From NCBI RefSeq assembly GCF_022458895.1, contig NZ_JAINFL010000002.1, forward strand, positions 992,001 to 1,056,000: DNA of 64,000 nt, read 5' to 3'. Of the stretch, positions 44,278 to 52,502 are shown one piece after another (position 1 is the first letter of the stretch; every line of letters begins with the position of its first letter). The notes under the pieces were generated by a model. The model saw only the letters and a program-made list of their open reading frames with translations, had not been told where the DNA came from and made no database searches. This DNA is from Roseihalotalea indica. GTDB lineage: Bacteria > Bacteroidota > Bacteroidia > Cytophagales > Cyclobacteriaceae. The position numbers and the translations under genes are program-made.

Positions 44278-45330
44278 ATGAGAAGATTGTTGATCCTCTT
44301 CGTCAGTATCGCGATGACCTCCTGCGAGAGCCGACGACCTCAGGAGCCTGAGGAACCATATCCCTATGAGTCTAATGAGGTAACCTTCACCGCTTTGGAT
44401 GGCATTAATGAATTAGTCGGTACATTGACAAGGCCTGCCAACGACAGCTTAAAAATGGGCGTGATTCTGATAAACGGCTCGGGTCCGCATGGACGGGATT
44501 ATGAAAATCAGTTTGGGCACCGACCTTTTTTAGTGTTGGCCGATTACCTCACCAGGCAGGGAATTACCGTTTTGCGGTATGATGAACGAGGTGTAGGGAA
44601 ATCTAAGGGTAATTATAAGGACGCGACTTACGAAAATTTGGTATCAGATGCGGCGGGCGGAGCACGGTATCTGGCTGAAAATGGGTGTAAAAAGGTCGGC
44701 ATCATCGGGCACAGCGAGGGAGGCGGAATGGCACTGGCGGTTGCCTTACTAACAAAAACAGATTTCCTGGTACTATTGGCCCCCGACAATTCAACTGCGG
44801 ATGAGAGCCTGCTGTATCAGACAAGTGCCAGGTTGAAACGCATGGGAGCTACTCAAGAGATAAGCAAGAAGATGCTGGCAACGCTGGACAGCCTCCTTAA
44901 AATCGTAAAAGCCGAGCCAGACCATGATGTTGCGCGGTTTAAAATGAATAACCTGATTGCCCAGGTAGACCGACAGGCAAGCCCGGAGTATAAAGGCATA
45001 GCAAGGAGAATGGGAGATCCGGATAGGCTTATTCAGGGGTTTTTAGACCCAAAGTTTATGTACCGGCTGAACAACGACCCTAAACAGACACTGGCTAAAA
45101 TCAGAATTCCTGTGTTGGTGATGTATGGCGATCAGGATACCTCCGTTGACGTACCGACTAACCTACCCCTTATAGAAAAGGCGCTTGATTCGACCAAACA
45201 TGAAATTAAGGTCTTTCCCGACTTAGGTCACTTGTTTATGAATGCAAAAGGGGCAGATCTAGCAGAAGTGGAAGAAACCATTGCCCCAGAAGTTTTAGAC
45301 ACTATCAAAGAATGGATCTTATCCAACTGA
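44278..45330 (+). CDS. Alpha/beta hydrolase, lipoprotein
   Basis: A 350-residue protein. The ATG at 44278 gives a lipoprotein signal peptide (MRRLLILFVSIAMTSC, Cys at 16); the longer frame from 44215 would lose it. Residues about 40-345 are an alpha/beta hydrolase of the prolyl-oligopeptidase/acyl-esterase-like type. The oxyanion region is VILINGSGPHGRD, the elbow G144-H145-S146-E147-G148 places the nucleophile at S146, and an acid (VMYGDQDTSVDV) and His (FPDLGHLFM) complete the triad. It is probably an extracytoplasmic esterase or peptidase. It stands alone. Confidence 0.9.
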   Translation: MRRLLILFVSIAMTSCESRRPQEPEEPYPYESNEVTFTALDGINELVGTLTRPANDSLKMGVILINGSGPHGRDYENQFGHRPFLVLADYLTRQGITVLRYDERGVGKSKGNYKDATYENLVSDAAGGARYLAENGCKKVGIIGHSEGGGMALAVALLTKTDFLVLLAPDNSTADESLLYQTSARLKRMGATQEISKKMLATLDSLLKIVKAEPDHDVARFKMNNLIAQVDRQASPEYKGIARRMGDPDRLIQGFLDPKFMYRLNNDPKQTLAKIRIPVLVMYGDQDTSVDVPTNLPLIEKALDSTKHEIKVFPDLGHLFMNAKGADLAEVEETIAPEVLDTIKEWILSN

Positions 45331-45409
45331 AGAATGCTTTATCTACCGAAGCCTTCGTGCGTCATAAACGGATTTATTCCAGTATCTAATATGCGTATGG
45401 TCTTCAGCT

Positions 45410-46309
45410 TTAGTTAAGAAAATCAATGATGGCCTGGGCGGTTTCTTCAGGTTTTTCTTCATGAAGAAAATGGCCGGTGCTCTCTATTTTCTGTAGTTCA
45501 AGATTAGTAATATACGGTGGTAAGCTATACTGAAACATTTCATAACCGGTTTTACTGCCAAGCCCTAGGGCCGGGACCTCAATTTTATGATACTCTTTCA
45601 TATCCTGAATGTCTTGGGTAAAAGCCTGATACCAAGCGTTAGCTGCTCTAATGCCATCTTTATGATCATAAGCATGTCTGTAAACCGCTCGGTCAAATGC
45701 ATCAACGGCCTGCTTATTCATCAGTAAATTATCAAAAATCCAATCCTGCATGATATGATACCGGCCCTCCAGTAGCTGCTCTGGCAATTCTTTTACCTGA
45801 TTAAAAGCTACCCACCAGGGAAAGATTGGGCCTCCCACCGGGAGCATCGGTAGTTTATACATGTTCTCGTCAGGATGAGGGGTATCCAGCATGATAAGCT
45901 TACTTGTTCTTTCAGGGTAATTGGCTGCGAAGCTAAACGCTACATTAGCACCAATATCATGCCCGGCAATGGATACTTTCTCGAGCCCTAATTGGTTAAT
46001 CAGCGCCCAAATATCTTTCGCCATATTTTTCTTTGTATACCCTTCCTGAGGTTTTGCAGAACCTCCCATTCCTCTCAGGTCAACTCCTATTACCTGATAC
46101 TTTTCGGCCAGCCGGGGCATTATTTTATGAAAACTCCACCAGGTTTCGGGCCAGCCGGGCAGTAGAATTAAGGGCTCTCCTTTTCCTCCAATGACATAAT
46201 GCAGGTTTATCTCATTGGCTATCTCATGCCTGGAAGAAAAACCCGGCAGTTGTTTTACCAGGGCTTCGTCTGTAATGGTGTCTTTGCTAAACGCTCTATG
46301 CGCTTCCAT
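45410..46309 (-). CDS. Alpha/beta hydrolase, epoxide hydrolase / haloalkane dehalogenase-like
   Basis: A 299-residue hydrolase without a signal peptide. The oxyanion motif PGWPETWWSFHKIMP is typical of soluble epoxide hydrolases. The nucleophile elbow is G116-H117-D118-I-G120, an Asp rather than Ser, which marks the epoxide hydrolase/dehalogenase branch; the base is the His in STGHFLHEEKPEE near residue 278. The lid region PIFPWWVAFNQVKELPEQLL lies between. The TetR gene in front (upstream in the transcript) ends 1 bp from this start, so the two are one operon. Substrate unknown; epoxides or halogenated xenobiotics are plausible. Confidence 0.88.
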   Translation of the reverse strand: MEAHRAFSKDTITDEALVKQLPGFSSRHEIANEINLHYVIGGKGEPLILLPGWPETWWSFHKIMPRLAEKYQVIGVDLRGMGGSAKPQEGYTKKNMAKDIWALINQLGLEKVSIAGHDIGANVAFSFAANYPERTSKLIMLDTPHPDENMYKLPMLPVGGPIFPWWVAFNQVKELPEQLLEGRYHIMQDWIFDNLLMNKQAVDAFDRAVYRHAYDHKDGIRAANAWYQAFTQDIQDMKEYHKIEVPALGLGSKTGYEMFQYSLPPYITNLELQKIESTGHFLHEEKPEETAQAIIDFLN

Positions 46310-46310
46310 A

Positions 46311-46874
46311 CTAATTTTCGTTTTTAATACCTATACTTCCTTTAAAGGAAAACCAGGAGAACTTCTTGATATCGTTAGGAGCCACATCACCGGATTCTAA
46401 AGCAGTAATGGTCGCATCGATGATGCCTCCGAATAAATTAAAGATCCAGGGAATAGTGAGATGATGGCTGATAATACCTTCGGCTTGTAGTTGGGCTACC
46501 AATCTAAACCATCTTGATTTTACATCGTCGTACTCAAAAGCCTTTTCAGTATCCAGTTCAGCGTAATTACTGCGCTGGTACAGCTTCTTCAGGAAAGAAT
46601 ACTTACTTCCACTATCTACTGCCGCATACAGCATTTGCTCTAGTTTAACCAGCGGTTTATCACTGCTGTGGTAGGCGTTCAGCATGGCAGTATTGCAAGT
46701 CAGAAGCATTTCCTCTTTACAGCACTCAATCAGCTCCTGTCTATCGTTAAAATAACGGTGCAACGTCCGGCGCGACACCCCGGCGCTGGCCGCAATAATC
46801 TCTAAAGTGACTGATTCATCTCGGTTAAAACAGGGAATCGCTGCGTCAATGATCAACTGCTTTGTATCTTTCAT
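46311..46874 (-). CDS. TetR/AcrR-family transcriptional regulator
   Basis: A 187-residue repressor. The N-terminal HTH (about 8-55) reads IIDAAIPCFNRDESVTLEII followed by AASAGVSRRTLHRYFNDRQEL, the standard TetR signature. The C-terminal ligand domain is all-helical and contains two Trp residues near the pocket. The gene is the first of a two-gene operon with the epoxide hydrolase-like enzyme, so it most likely senses that enzyme's substrate and represses its own operon. A palindromic operator candidate lies 20 bp upstream of the start. Confidence 0.9.
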   Translation of the reverse strand: MKDTKQLIIDAAIPCFNRDESVTLEIIAASAGVSRRTLHRYFNDRQELIECCKEEMLLTCNTAMLNAYHSSDKPLVKLEQMLYAAVDSGSKYSFLKKLYQRSNYAELDTEKAFEYDDVKSRWFRLVAQLQAEGIISHHLTIPWIFNLFGGIIDATITALESGDVAPNDIKKFSWFSFKGSIGIKNEN

Positions 46875-46893
46875 GTCGCAATTATACGAAAAA

Positions 46894-46911
46894 TGTCACA
46901 ATAATATGACA
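46894..46911. promoter_or_regulatory. Candidate TetR operator
   Basis: TGTCA at 46894-46898 and TGACA at 46907-46911 are inverted about an 8-bp centre; the 9-bp half sites agree in seven of nine positions. It lies 20 bp upstream of the tetR start, where bound repressor would block transcription. The rest of the gap to 47240 shows no ORF. Confidence 0.55.
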
Positions 46912-47240
46912 AATCGGATTGTTAAAATTTATTTTGACCTCCCAAAATCACCAAATGGCCATTGTTGCTCAAGAAAAACAGGTGATTGTAGAAGGTAGAA
47001 TTTTTTGTGAGCAGTAAAAGAGGCTATTGCGTTTCTGTTACGGCCCAAAAAAGGCATTTCATGCAATTCTTTAATTTCATATATGCCCTGAGTAAAAGCA
47101 CTACTGCGCGAACACCTTCTCTATGCTTAGCCTGAGCAATACGTAATTTTTAGTAGATTTGAAGTTTTCAGATTAGTAAGAAACCCTCTAATGGGAGATG
47201 GTTACCTATTAAGTCAGGTATCATAAATAACAAAAGGAAA

Positions 47241-48101
47241 ATGAGATCAAAACTACTACTAAGCCTCGTATTTATTCTACTTTATTGCCAAGCCTATAGC
47301 CAGTCCGATAAGACGAAAATATTGTTGCTGGGCTCTGATCATTTATTCCAGGTGTATCAGGAAGGTAATCCGGAAACCGATGTGCTTACCCACGAGAATC
47401 AGGTCGAGATACAGGCGTTTACTTCATCAGTTGAGCAGTATCACCCCGATATGATCATGATTGAAAGCCTGCCCGAAGCTCAGGCCGAGGTAGATAGCTT
47501 ATATGCTCTGTACCGTCAGGATAAGCTCGATGTGAGTAGCCTGGAATATGGCCGCAGCGAGGTATACCAACTGGCCTTCAGAATAGGAAAAAGCCAGGGG
47601 CTGGATGAAATTGTCTGCGTGAATTCTAAAGGTGGCACTTCCCAAAACATACTGGATAATGGGGACAATATTGAGCTCTACCAGAACGAAACCACCGAGT
47701 TTAGGAAAGTAGTAGGAGCCAAGTACGCTGCTTTACGCGAAGGCACGCTACCGTTCAACGAATACCTCACCTTCCTGAATCAGCCCGAGGCCTACAATAT
47801 GATCTACCACCTGCGCTACCTGACCCCGGCCCGGGTCACCAACGGCACCTTTACCAATCCGGACGAGATGGTAGATACGGCTTTTATTGATCCCCACTAC
47901 ATTGGAGCTGAACTCATCTCCGTATTCAAAAACCGAGACTATAAGATCTATTCTAACATTGTTACTAACCAGCTACGTAAAAAACCGGAACGCATGCTGC
48001 TCATCATTGGGGTAGGGCATATCGGCTCCCTAAAAAGCATCTTCCGCGACGACCCCGCCTACGAACTGGTAGACGCCAACGAATACCTGATGAAGAACTA
48101 A
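47241..48101 (+). CDS. DUF5694-like / TraB-fold secreted protein
   Basis: A 286-residue secreted protein (signal MRSKLLLSLVFILLYCQAYS, cleaved near YS|QS). The first strand and helix KTKILLLGSDHLFQVYQEGN and DMIMIESLPEAQAEVDSLYA, together with MLLIIGVGHIGSLKSIFRDD near the C terminus, show the two-repeat EREX/TraB-like layout. Here GSDH in the first motif and GVGHIG in the second are the conserved positions, as in DUF5694 proteins. TraB/TIKI relatives include metalloproteases, but the catalytic residues here cannot be confirmed. It is the first + strand gene after the tetR operon. Confidence 0.72.
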   Translation: MRSKLLLSLVFILLYCQAYSQSDKTKILLLGSDHLFQVYQEGNPETDVLTHENQVEIQAFTSSVEQYHPDMIMIESLPEAQAEVDSLYALYRQDKLDVSSLEYGRSEVYQLAFRIGKSQGLDEIVCVNSKGGTSQNILDNGDNIELYQNETTEFRKVVGAKYAALREGTLPFNEYLTFLNQPEAYNMIYHLRYLTPARVTNGTFTNPDEMVDTAFIDPHYIGAELISVFKNRDYKIYSNIVTNQLRKKPERMLLIIGVGHIGSLKSIFRDDPAYELVDANEYLMKN

Positions 48102-48260
48102 GGCGCTGCTATGTGCTAAACCAGAGCAGAAAATAAAAACCATTAGCCTAGGAATATTACTTGCCGTAAGATGACAAAACTACGCTATGGTAAAAATACA
48201 TCACCAGCCAACCCCACTTGAAAGGCCTTTAAACCCTGAGTATATTGCGTGTATACACTA

Positions 48261-48301
48261 GTTGGCAGCCATTTATGAAGGGAGAGTGAACGGCTGCCAA
48301 C
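48261..48301. repeat. Perfect 10-bp inverted repeat around a 21-nt interval
   Basis: GTTGGCAGCC at 48261-48270 and GGCTGCCAAC at 48292-48301 are exact inverse copies. The first has the GTTRSC right-end form and follows GTGTATACACTA, the complement-like partner of the ATGTGTATG after the second. It therefore looks like the right end of one site placed next to the left end of another. Confidence 0.6.
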
Positions 48302-48377
48302 AATGTGTATGGGCAATTTAAATTTGATTAATAATTTTAAAGGTAAATTTAAACTGCACATAATTAGTGTTGCCTGC
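48292..48377. repeat. Palindromic cassette-boundary-like site (attC-like) 7
   Basis: This is the clearest example in the window, 86 bp long. The left arm GGCTGCCAACAATGTGTATG (48292-48311) continues into CAATTTAAATTT (48314-48325). The right arm is AAATTTAAACTG (48345-48356), then CACATAATTAG and TGTTGCCTGC (48368-48377). The inner stems pair in 11 of 12 positions, the ends pair as CAACA/TGTTG, and the ATGTG/CACAT stem lies between unpaired bulges. The right end GTTGCCTGC is 16 nt before the next ATG. Confidence 0.6.
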
Positions 48378-48393
48378 AAGCTAAATTAGAAAA

Positions 48394-48723
48394 ATGACTT
48401 CAGAAGAATTTGTACTCGGATTCTATAGAGAACGTGAAAATCTGATGAATTTATACTTTCATCCTAAATCGGAAACTGACATAGGGCAGTTGATACAATC
48501 TCTGCAATTAGATAAAGAAAAAGCAAAGGCGCTAAAATTGATTGTGAACGGTGTGATCAGAGATGTAATGTATAGCATTTTGTTAGGGATTGATGGAGAA
48601 GCTGCCATTGGTGATAGACAAGAAACTTACAAACTGTTAGATGAGGACAATAACGAGTTGACAGGCGGAGAGATCGAGGGTTACGCATGGGAATACTTTC
48701 AAAATAGAGAAGAGAGACAATAA
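48394..48723 (+). CDS. Small soluble protein of unknown function
   Basis: A 109-residue acidic cytoplasmic protein. It has a long amphipathic helix region (IGQLIQSLQLDKEKAKALKL) followed by VNGVIRDVMYSILLGIDGEA and an acidic C terminus (EIEGYAWEYFQNREERQ). Similar small helical proteins occur as immunity-like or cassette genes in Bacteroidota, but I do not recognise a family. The gene is flanked by perfect inverse 10-mers TGTTGCCTGC (48368) and GCAGGCAACA (48764), as expected if it were one mobile unit. Confidence 0.68.
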   Translation: MTSEEFVLGFYRERENLMNLYFHPKSETDIGQLIQSLQLDKEKAKALKLIVNGVIRDVMYSILLGIDGEAAIGDRQETYKLLDEDNNELTGGEIEGYAWEYFQNREERQ

Positions 48724-48763
48724 TATTTTGACCACTCGAACCGATTAAAAGATAGAAAAGCCA

Positions 48764-48887
48764 GCAGGCAACATCGGGCAATTCTTAGCTTGGCGAAAGT
48801 TAAGCCAGAACATTAGCTGTGCCAAGTACGAAAATTAATAATTTAAAAGACAAGCGCCTATAAACCTGGCCGTTGGCTCGCGCTGGC
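48764..48887. repeat. Palindromic cassette-boundary-like site (attC-like) 8
   Basis: GCCAGCAGGCAAC (48760-48772) is mirrored by GTTGGCTCGCGCTGGC (48872-48887): GCCAGC pairs with GCTGGC and the CAAC ends with GTTG, with 3 extra nt in the right arm. Inside lies the shared motif CCAAGTACGAAAATTAATAA (48822-48841). No gene starts directly behind it; the next ATG is 190 bp away. Confidence 0.45.
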
Positions 48888-48970
48888 AGCGACAGACTCC
48901 AGACAATCCGGTCATCTAATCGGTGTGACGCTTTACTAACAAACATTCCCGTCAGGATAAATGAGCTGCT

Positions 48971-49010
48971 TTTGAACAACTTTGAACAATCTTGAACAAC
49001 TTTGAAACGG
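48971..49010 (+). repeat. 10-bp tandem repeat, four copies
   Basis: TTTGAACAAC, TTTGAACAAT, CTTGAACAAC and TTTGAAACGG follow one another without spacing. They lie in the 353-bp gap before the gene at 49077. Their role is unknown; slippage product is likely. Confidence 0.8.
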
Positions 49011-49076
49011 TAAAATGTAGGACAGAGGTAAAATAACGCTGATTGTTGTAGGATCACCTAAAGAATCAGTTGACAT

Positions 49077-49751
49077 ATGAAAACTCTAAACGCCACTGTC
49101 CTATTGTTGTTATTCACCTCGCTTGTGTTTGGCCAGAAAGTAAAACTTTCAAAGGCCAATGTAACGCCAAATAATACTGAGATATCTGAAGTGAAATTTA
49201 AAGGTAAAAACGCCTTGAAAGTGAAGGCAATAGTGGGCAGTGAGTTAGCGATTGTAAAACTACCCAACTCCAACTTTGAAGATGGTATCATTGAGTTTGA
49301 AATGGCTTCTAACAGAGCTATCGATGCACATCCGGAAAACAGGGGTTTTGCCGGAATGGCCTTTCATGTGTCAGAGGATAATTCCGCATTGGATTGCATT
49401 TACCTAAGAGCTACCAACGGCCGGGCTGAAGACCAGGTACGGCGAAACCATACGGTACAATACTTCGCTTTACCTGATTTCCATTTTCCAGTTCTACGAG
49501 AGAAGTTCCCTGAAAAGTATGAAACCTATGTAGATGTAGTGCCCAATGCGTGGATAAAACTAAAAATCGTAGTGGAAGGTCGAACAGCTAAACTCTACGT
49601 GGCTAATCAAAGTCAACCCACCCTCATTGTGAGTGAAATGCTTAATAAGAATACCTCAGGCGATATTGCTTTGTGGGTAGGTGGGGGCACTATTGCTTAT
49701 TTTGCCAATGTGAAAATCACAAAAGGCAGAAGTGAAAAAAACGGGAAATGA
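49077..49751 (+). CDS. Secreted concanavalin-like (LamG/DUF1080-type) domain protein
   Basis: A 224-residue secreted protein (signal MKTLNATVLLLLFTSLVFG, cleaved at FG|QK). It forms one jelly-roll domain: KFKGKNALKVKAIVGSELAI, NFEDGIIEFEMASNRAIDAH, GFAGMAFHVSEDNSALDCIY and AWIKLKIVVEGRTAKLYVAN are the typical strand pairs of DUF1080/LamG sugar-binding or hydrolase-like domains. The pattern GxxAFHVSEDNS followed by YLRATNGRAED is common in Bacteroidota family members annotated as hypothetical. Catalytic residues cannot be placed. Confidence 0.78.
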   Translation: MKTLNATVLLLLFTSLVFGQKVKLSKANVTPNNTEISEVKFKGKNALKVKAIVGSELAIVKLPNSNFEDGIIEFEMASNRAIDAHPENRGFAGMAFHVSEDNSALDCIYLRATNGRAEDQVRRNHTVQYFALPDFHFPVLREKFPEKYETYVDVVPNAWIKLKIVVEGRTAKLYVANQSQPTLIVSEMLNKNTSGDIALWVGGGTIAYFANVKITKGRSEKNGK

Positions 49752-49770
49752 GAAGAACGGCGTTACTACT

Positions 49771-49938
49771 GCCAACCGTGTGTATGTAACATAGCGCTGG
49801 CCCAGTGTTGCATTGTAGTTTCAGTTTCTTAATTTCGTTCGGTGTTGTGAGACAAAACGCAGCCGTTCGCTAAAGCCATTCATTTGTCATTAGGCTTTAG
49901 CTCTTAAATCGCTACGTTTTATATACCAGCGTTGTGGC
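49771..49938. repeat. Palindromic cassette-boundary-like site (attC-like) 9
   Basis: GCCAACCGTGTGTATGTAA (49771-49789) is mirrored by TATATACCAGCGTTGTGGC (49920-49938), with small bulges. Inside, GCTAAAGCC at 49869-49877 and GGCTTTAGC at 49893-49901 form a perfect 9-bp hairpin. The right end GTTGTGGC lies 19 nt before the ATG of the next gene. Confidence 0.5.
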
Positions 49939-49957
49939 TAATTCTGAAACAACAAAT

Positions 49958-50878
49958 ATGAAAGCAGTTGCCTACAAAAAATATGGCCCCCCCAATGTCT
50001 TAAAGTTGGTAGATATCGAAAAGCCGCAAGTAAAGGACGATGAGATTCTTGTTAAAATATATGCAACAACCGTCACGTCAGGAGATGCTAGATTACGTGC
50101 TTCAGATTTTCCACCTCTGGCCTGGCTTCCGGTCAGGTTGGTGTTTGGTCTGTTCAAGCCAAAAAAAGAAATATTAGGGCATGAATTATCGGGTGTTGTG
50201 GAAGTCGCCGGAAAAGACGTTACCCAGTATAAAGTTGGCGATGAAGTTTTTGGCACCCCTACCATGCTTAAAACCGGCTCGTACACCGAATATATATGCA
50301 TACCACAAGAAAGAAAAAAAGGAGTACTCGGGTTAAAACCAAAAAACCTTAACTTCAAAGAAGCGGCAGCCCTGCCCGTGGGTGGGATGACCGCCTTATT
50401 TCTGTTAAACAAAGCTAATCTCAGCCAGGAGCAGGATGTATTAATTTATGGCGCTTCAGGAAGTGTAGGAAGCTACGCTATTCAAATTGCTAAGGCTCAA
50501 GGTGCCACCGTGGTGGCGGTCTGTAGTAGTTCTAACTTCGACATGGTAAAATCACTTGGGGCGGTCAGCACGATTGACTACCGGAAAGAGGATTACGCGC
50601 TGCTCACAAAAAAGTTTGATATCGTGTTTGACGCCGTGGGAAAAACATCAAAATCGAAAGCCAAGAAAGTATTGAAGCAAGGAGGTAGGTTTGTTTCGGT
50701 AACGTCACTCACCAGCCCGAAACAGGAGCATCTAAATAAACTACGTGAACTTGCTGAACAGGGAAAAATTAGACCATATATAGATCAATGTTTTCCCCTT
50801 TCTGAAATGGTGGCCGCACACGAGTATGTTGATAAGGGACAAAAAAAAGGGAACGTAGTCATTGAAGTAGCCAATTAA
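49958..50878 (+). CDS. MDR-family NAD(P)H quinone/alcohol oxidoreductase
   Basis: A 306-residue zinc-independent medium-chain dehydrogenase. The ATG at 49958 (MKAVAYKKYGPPNVLKLVDI) is preferred over a GTG at 49934. The substrate domain is followed by the NADP-binding VLIYGASGSVGSYAIQIAKA motif and the GGRFVSVTS strand. The missing structural zinc Cys cluster marks the quinone-oxidoreductase/enoyl-reductase-like branch. It is followed 22 bp later by a serine hydrolase in the same direction, likely one transcript. Substrate unknown. Confidence 0.9.
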   Translation: MKAVAYKKYGPPNVLKLVDIEKPQVKDDEILVKIYATTVTSGDARLRASDFPPLAWLPVRLVFGLFKPKKEILGHELSGVVEVAGKDVTQYKVGDEVFGTPTMLKTGSYTEYICIPQERKKGVLGLKPKNLNFKEAAALPVGGMTALFLLNKANLSQEQDVLIYGASGSVGSYAIQIAKAQGATVVAVCSSSNFDMVKSLGAVSTIDYRKEDYALLTKKFDIVFDAVGKTSKSKAKKVLKQGGRFVSVTSLTSPKQEHLNKLRELAEQGKIRPYIDQCFPLSEMVAAHEYVDKGQKKGNVVIEVAN

Positions 50879-50900
50879 CAGGTTTCCGCCTCGAGACACT

Positions 50901-51938
50901 ATGACCAAGAAGCAGACCAAAGGAATTATAAGAATAGCTTTGTTTATCGGAACAGCCATCTCATTGTTCTATGTGCCCTGGCCTATTGTGAAAGCATGGA
51001 TAGCACCATTACCCAAAACAGTACAGGAACAAGTAGATAAAGCAGCTGATTATGGGTTTGACGGCATTGTTGTTTATGTAGATAAACCGGGCCAGAAGCC
51101 AGCATTCTATACTTCAGGTTACAAAAATAGAGAGCGTAAAATTCCTGCCGACCCTCACGCATTGTTCAAAATTGCCAGTGTTAGCAAGCTGTATACTGCC
51201 GTTGCTATCACCAAATTGGTCAGCGATGGCCGCTTATCTTTGAATAACACGTTGGCTGATTATTTTCCTGAGCTGGTAGGGCGGATAGAAAATGCCAATG
51301 AGATTACCGTGAGGATGATGGTGCAACATCGCAGCGGAATTCCCAATTATACCGACACTAAAAGCTACTGGGCACACCCGAAACAAAGCGATCCAGAACG
51401 ACTAGCGTTGATACTTGATTTACCAGCCAACTTTCAACCCGATACAGAATATGAGTATAGTAATACGAATTACTTATTGCTTTCCCAGCTCATAGAAAGA
51501 GTAACCAACGAACGCAAATTTCAATACATTGAGGAAGAAATTTTAGAACCGCTAAACCTTAAAAACACCTACGGCTCTATTCACGATGTCAATCTGGAGG
51601 ATGTAATGAGTGGCTATTATGTTGGCTACGAACACGATTTAAAGACCAATGATAATGGTGTAATGCTGGCTAGCGCCGAAGATTTGGGCAAATTTGTTAG
51701 AGCGTTGAATGATGGCTCTGTCTTTAAAGATAAAAAAGAACAGGAGATCTATTCCTCCATTTACGAGTATGAACATACCGGTTTGATTCCGGGCTATCAA
51801 ACAATTGCCAAATACCACCCGGACATCGATGCGGTAGTCATTCAATTCACCAATACTGTCGACTTCGCAGGCTACAACTGGAATTTATCAGAAGTAATGT
51901 ATGGCAGAATTTTAAAAATAGTTAGAAATAAAAACTAG
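50901..51938 (+). CDS. Beta-lactamase-family serine hydrolase, membrane-anchored
   Basis: A 345-residue class C-like serine hydrolase. An uncleaved N-terminal signal anchor (IIRIALFIGTAISLFYVPW) puts the enzyme outside the cytoplasmic membrane. The catalytic S93-V-S-K96 motif (IASVSKLYTAVA), Y186-S-N188 (EYEYSNTNYLLL) and the third element HTGLIPGYQ are all intact. Unlike the paralogue at 28056, the YxN motif is canonical. Function may be DD-peptidase or esterase. It follows the MDR oxidoreductase by 22 bp. Confidence 0.9.
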   Translation: MTKKQTKGIIRIALFIGTAISLFYVPWPIVKAWIAPLPKTVQEQVDKAADYGFDGIVVYVDKPGQKPAFYTSGYKNRERKIPADPHALFKIASVSKLYTAVAITKLVSDGRLSLNNTLADYFPELVGRIENANEITVRMMVQHRSGIPNYTDTKSYWAHPKQSDPERLALILDLPANFQPDTEYEYSNTNYLLLSQLIERVTNERKFQYIEEEILEPLNLKNTYGSIHDVNLEDVMSGYYVGYEHDLKTNDNGVMLASAEDLGKFVRALNDGSVFKDKKEQEIYSSIYEYEHTGLIPGYQTIAKYHPDIDAVVIQFTNTVDFAGYNWNLSEVMYGRILKIVRNKN

Positions 51939-52297
51939 CCACAATCATAGGCATAAAACGTAGGGTTAGCCTCTGGATTTTCTTGTTGTTTTACGTATTG
52001 ATTGATCTGTTTGCAAATAAACGATATTGGCTCAAAGTTTATGGAATTCCGGAATTCCGGAATAGGTTTACATACGGTGGTCGATAAAGCGCCTCGTGGC
52101 TAAGCCAGCGCATGGAAAGTCCGATCACGAATCCCCTAAGTACGAAAGTTATTACTCGGAAGAAAACGTCAACAACTGGCCCAGCTACTCGCTTAGGCGT
52201 GTAGGATAGGCTTGCGACACGGACAATCCCGATTTAGAGCCCTCTCACTGTAGTTGAACAGGGCTCTCACAACGTAGGCTGATTTTCACAGGGGCTA
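51939..52297. other. Gene-free stretch with cassette-type motif
   Basis: No credible ORF. It contains two and a half copies of GGAATTCC at 52043-52064. At 52136-52162 it holds CCTAAGTACGAAAGTTATTA, the motif found in the cassette-like gaps at 26717, 27326 and 48823. A GCGCCTCGTGGCTAAGCC / GCTTAGGCG pairing surrounds that motif (about 52089 and 52190), suggesting a decayed boundary-like site. Confidence 0.4.
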
Positions 52298-52502
52298 CCT
52301 TATTTCCTAACACCGTTGGTGAGTTTGCTGAACTGCTAGATAGCTTGTCAACACCGTGGGCAAGCTTTCAGAGTTACTTGATAGCTTCCCAACTGCGTGG
52401 GCAGACCTGCAGGGTTACTCGATAGCTTCCCAACAGCGTAGGCAAGCTTGCCAGACTAAAAGAAAGCTTCTCCCCACCGTAAGCGGGTTTCCGATCACTG
52501 AC
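52298..52502. repeat. 41-bp tandem repeat, five copies
   Basis: Units start at 52298, 52339, 52380, 52421 and 52462, exactly 41 bp apart. The consensus opens GATAGCTTCCCAACACCGTG and continues GGCAAGCTTTCAGAGTTACT. Within a unit AGCTT...CCCA and TGGGCAAGCT are inverted, so each copy can fold into a hairpin. The copies are diverged (about 65-85% by eye), and a weaker copy may precede at 52257. No ORF spans the array in a convincing way. Confidence 0.85.

Noticed and set aside
46807..46998. Short + strand frame over the tetR start
   Set aside because: Covers the tetR start and operator on the opposite strand, with no recognisable protein features.
52298..52502. Possible CRISPR array
   Set aside because: The 41-bp units are contiguous and diverged throughout, with no constant repeat alternating with unique spacers, and no cas gene is in the window.
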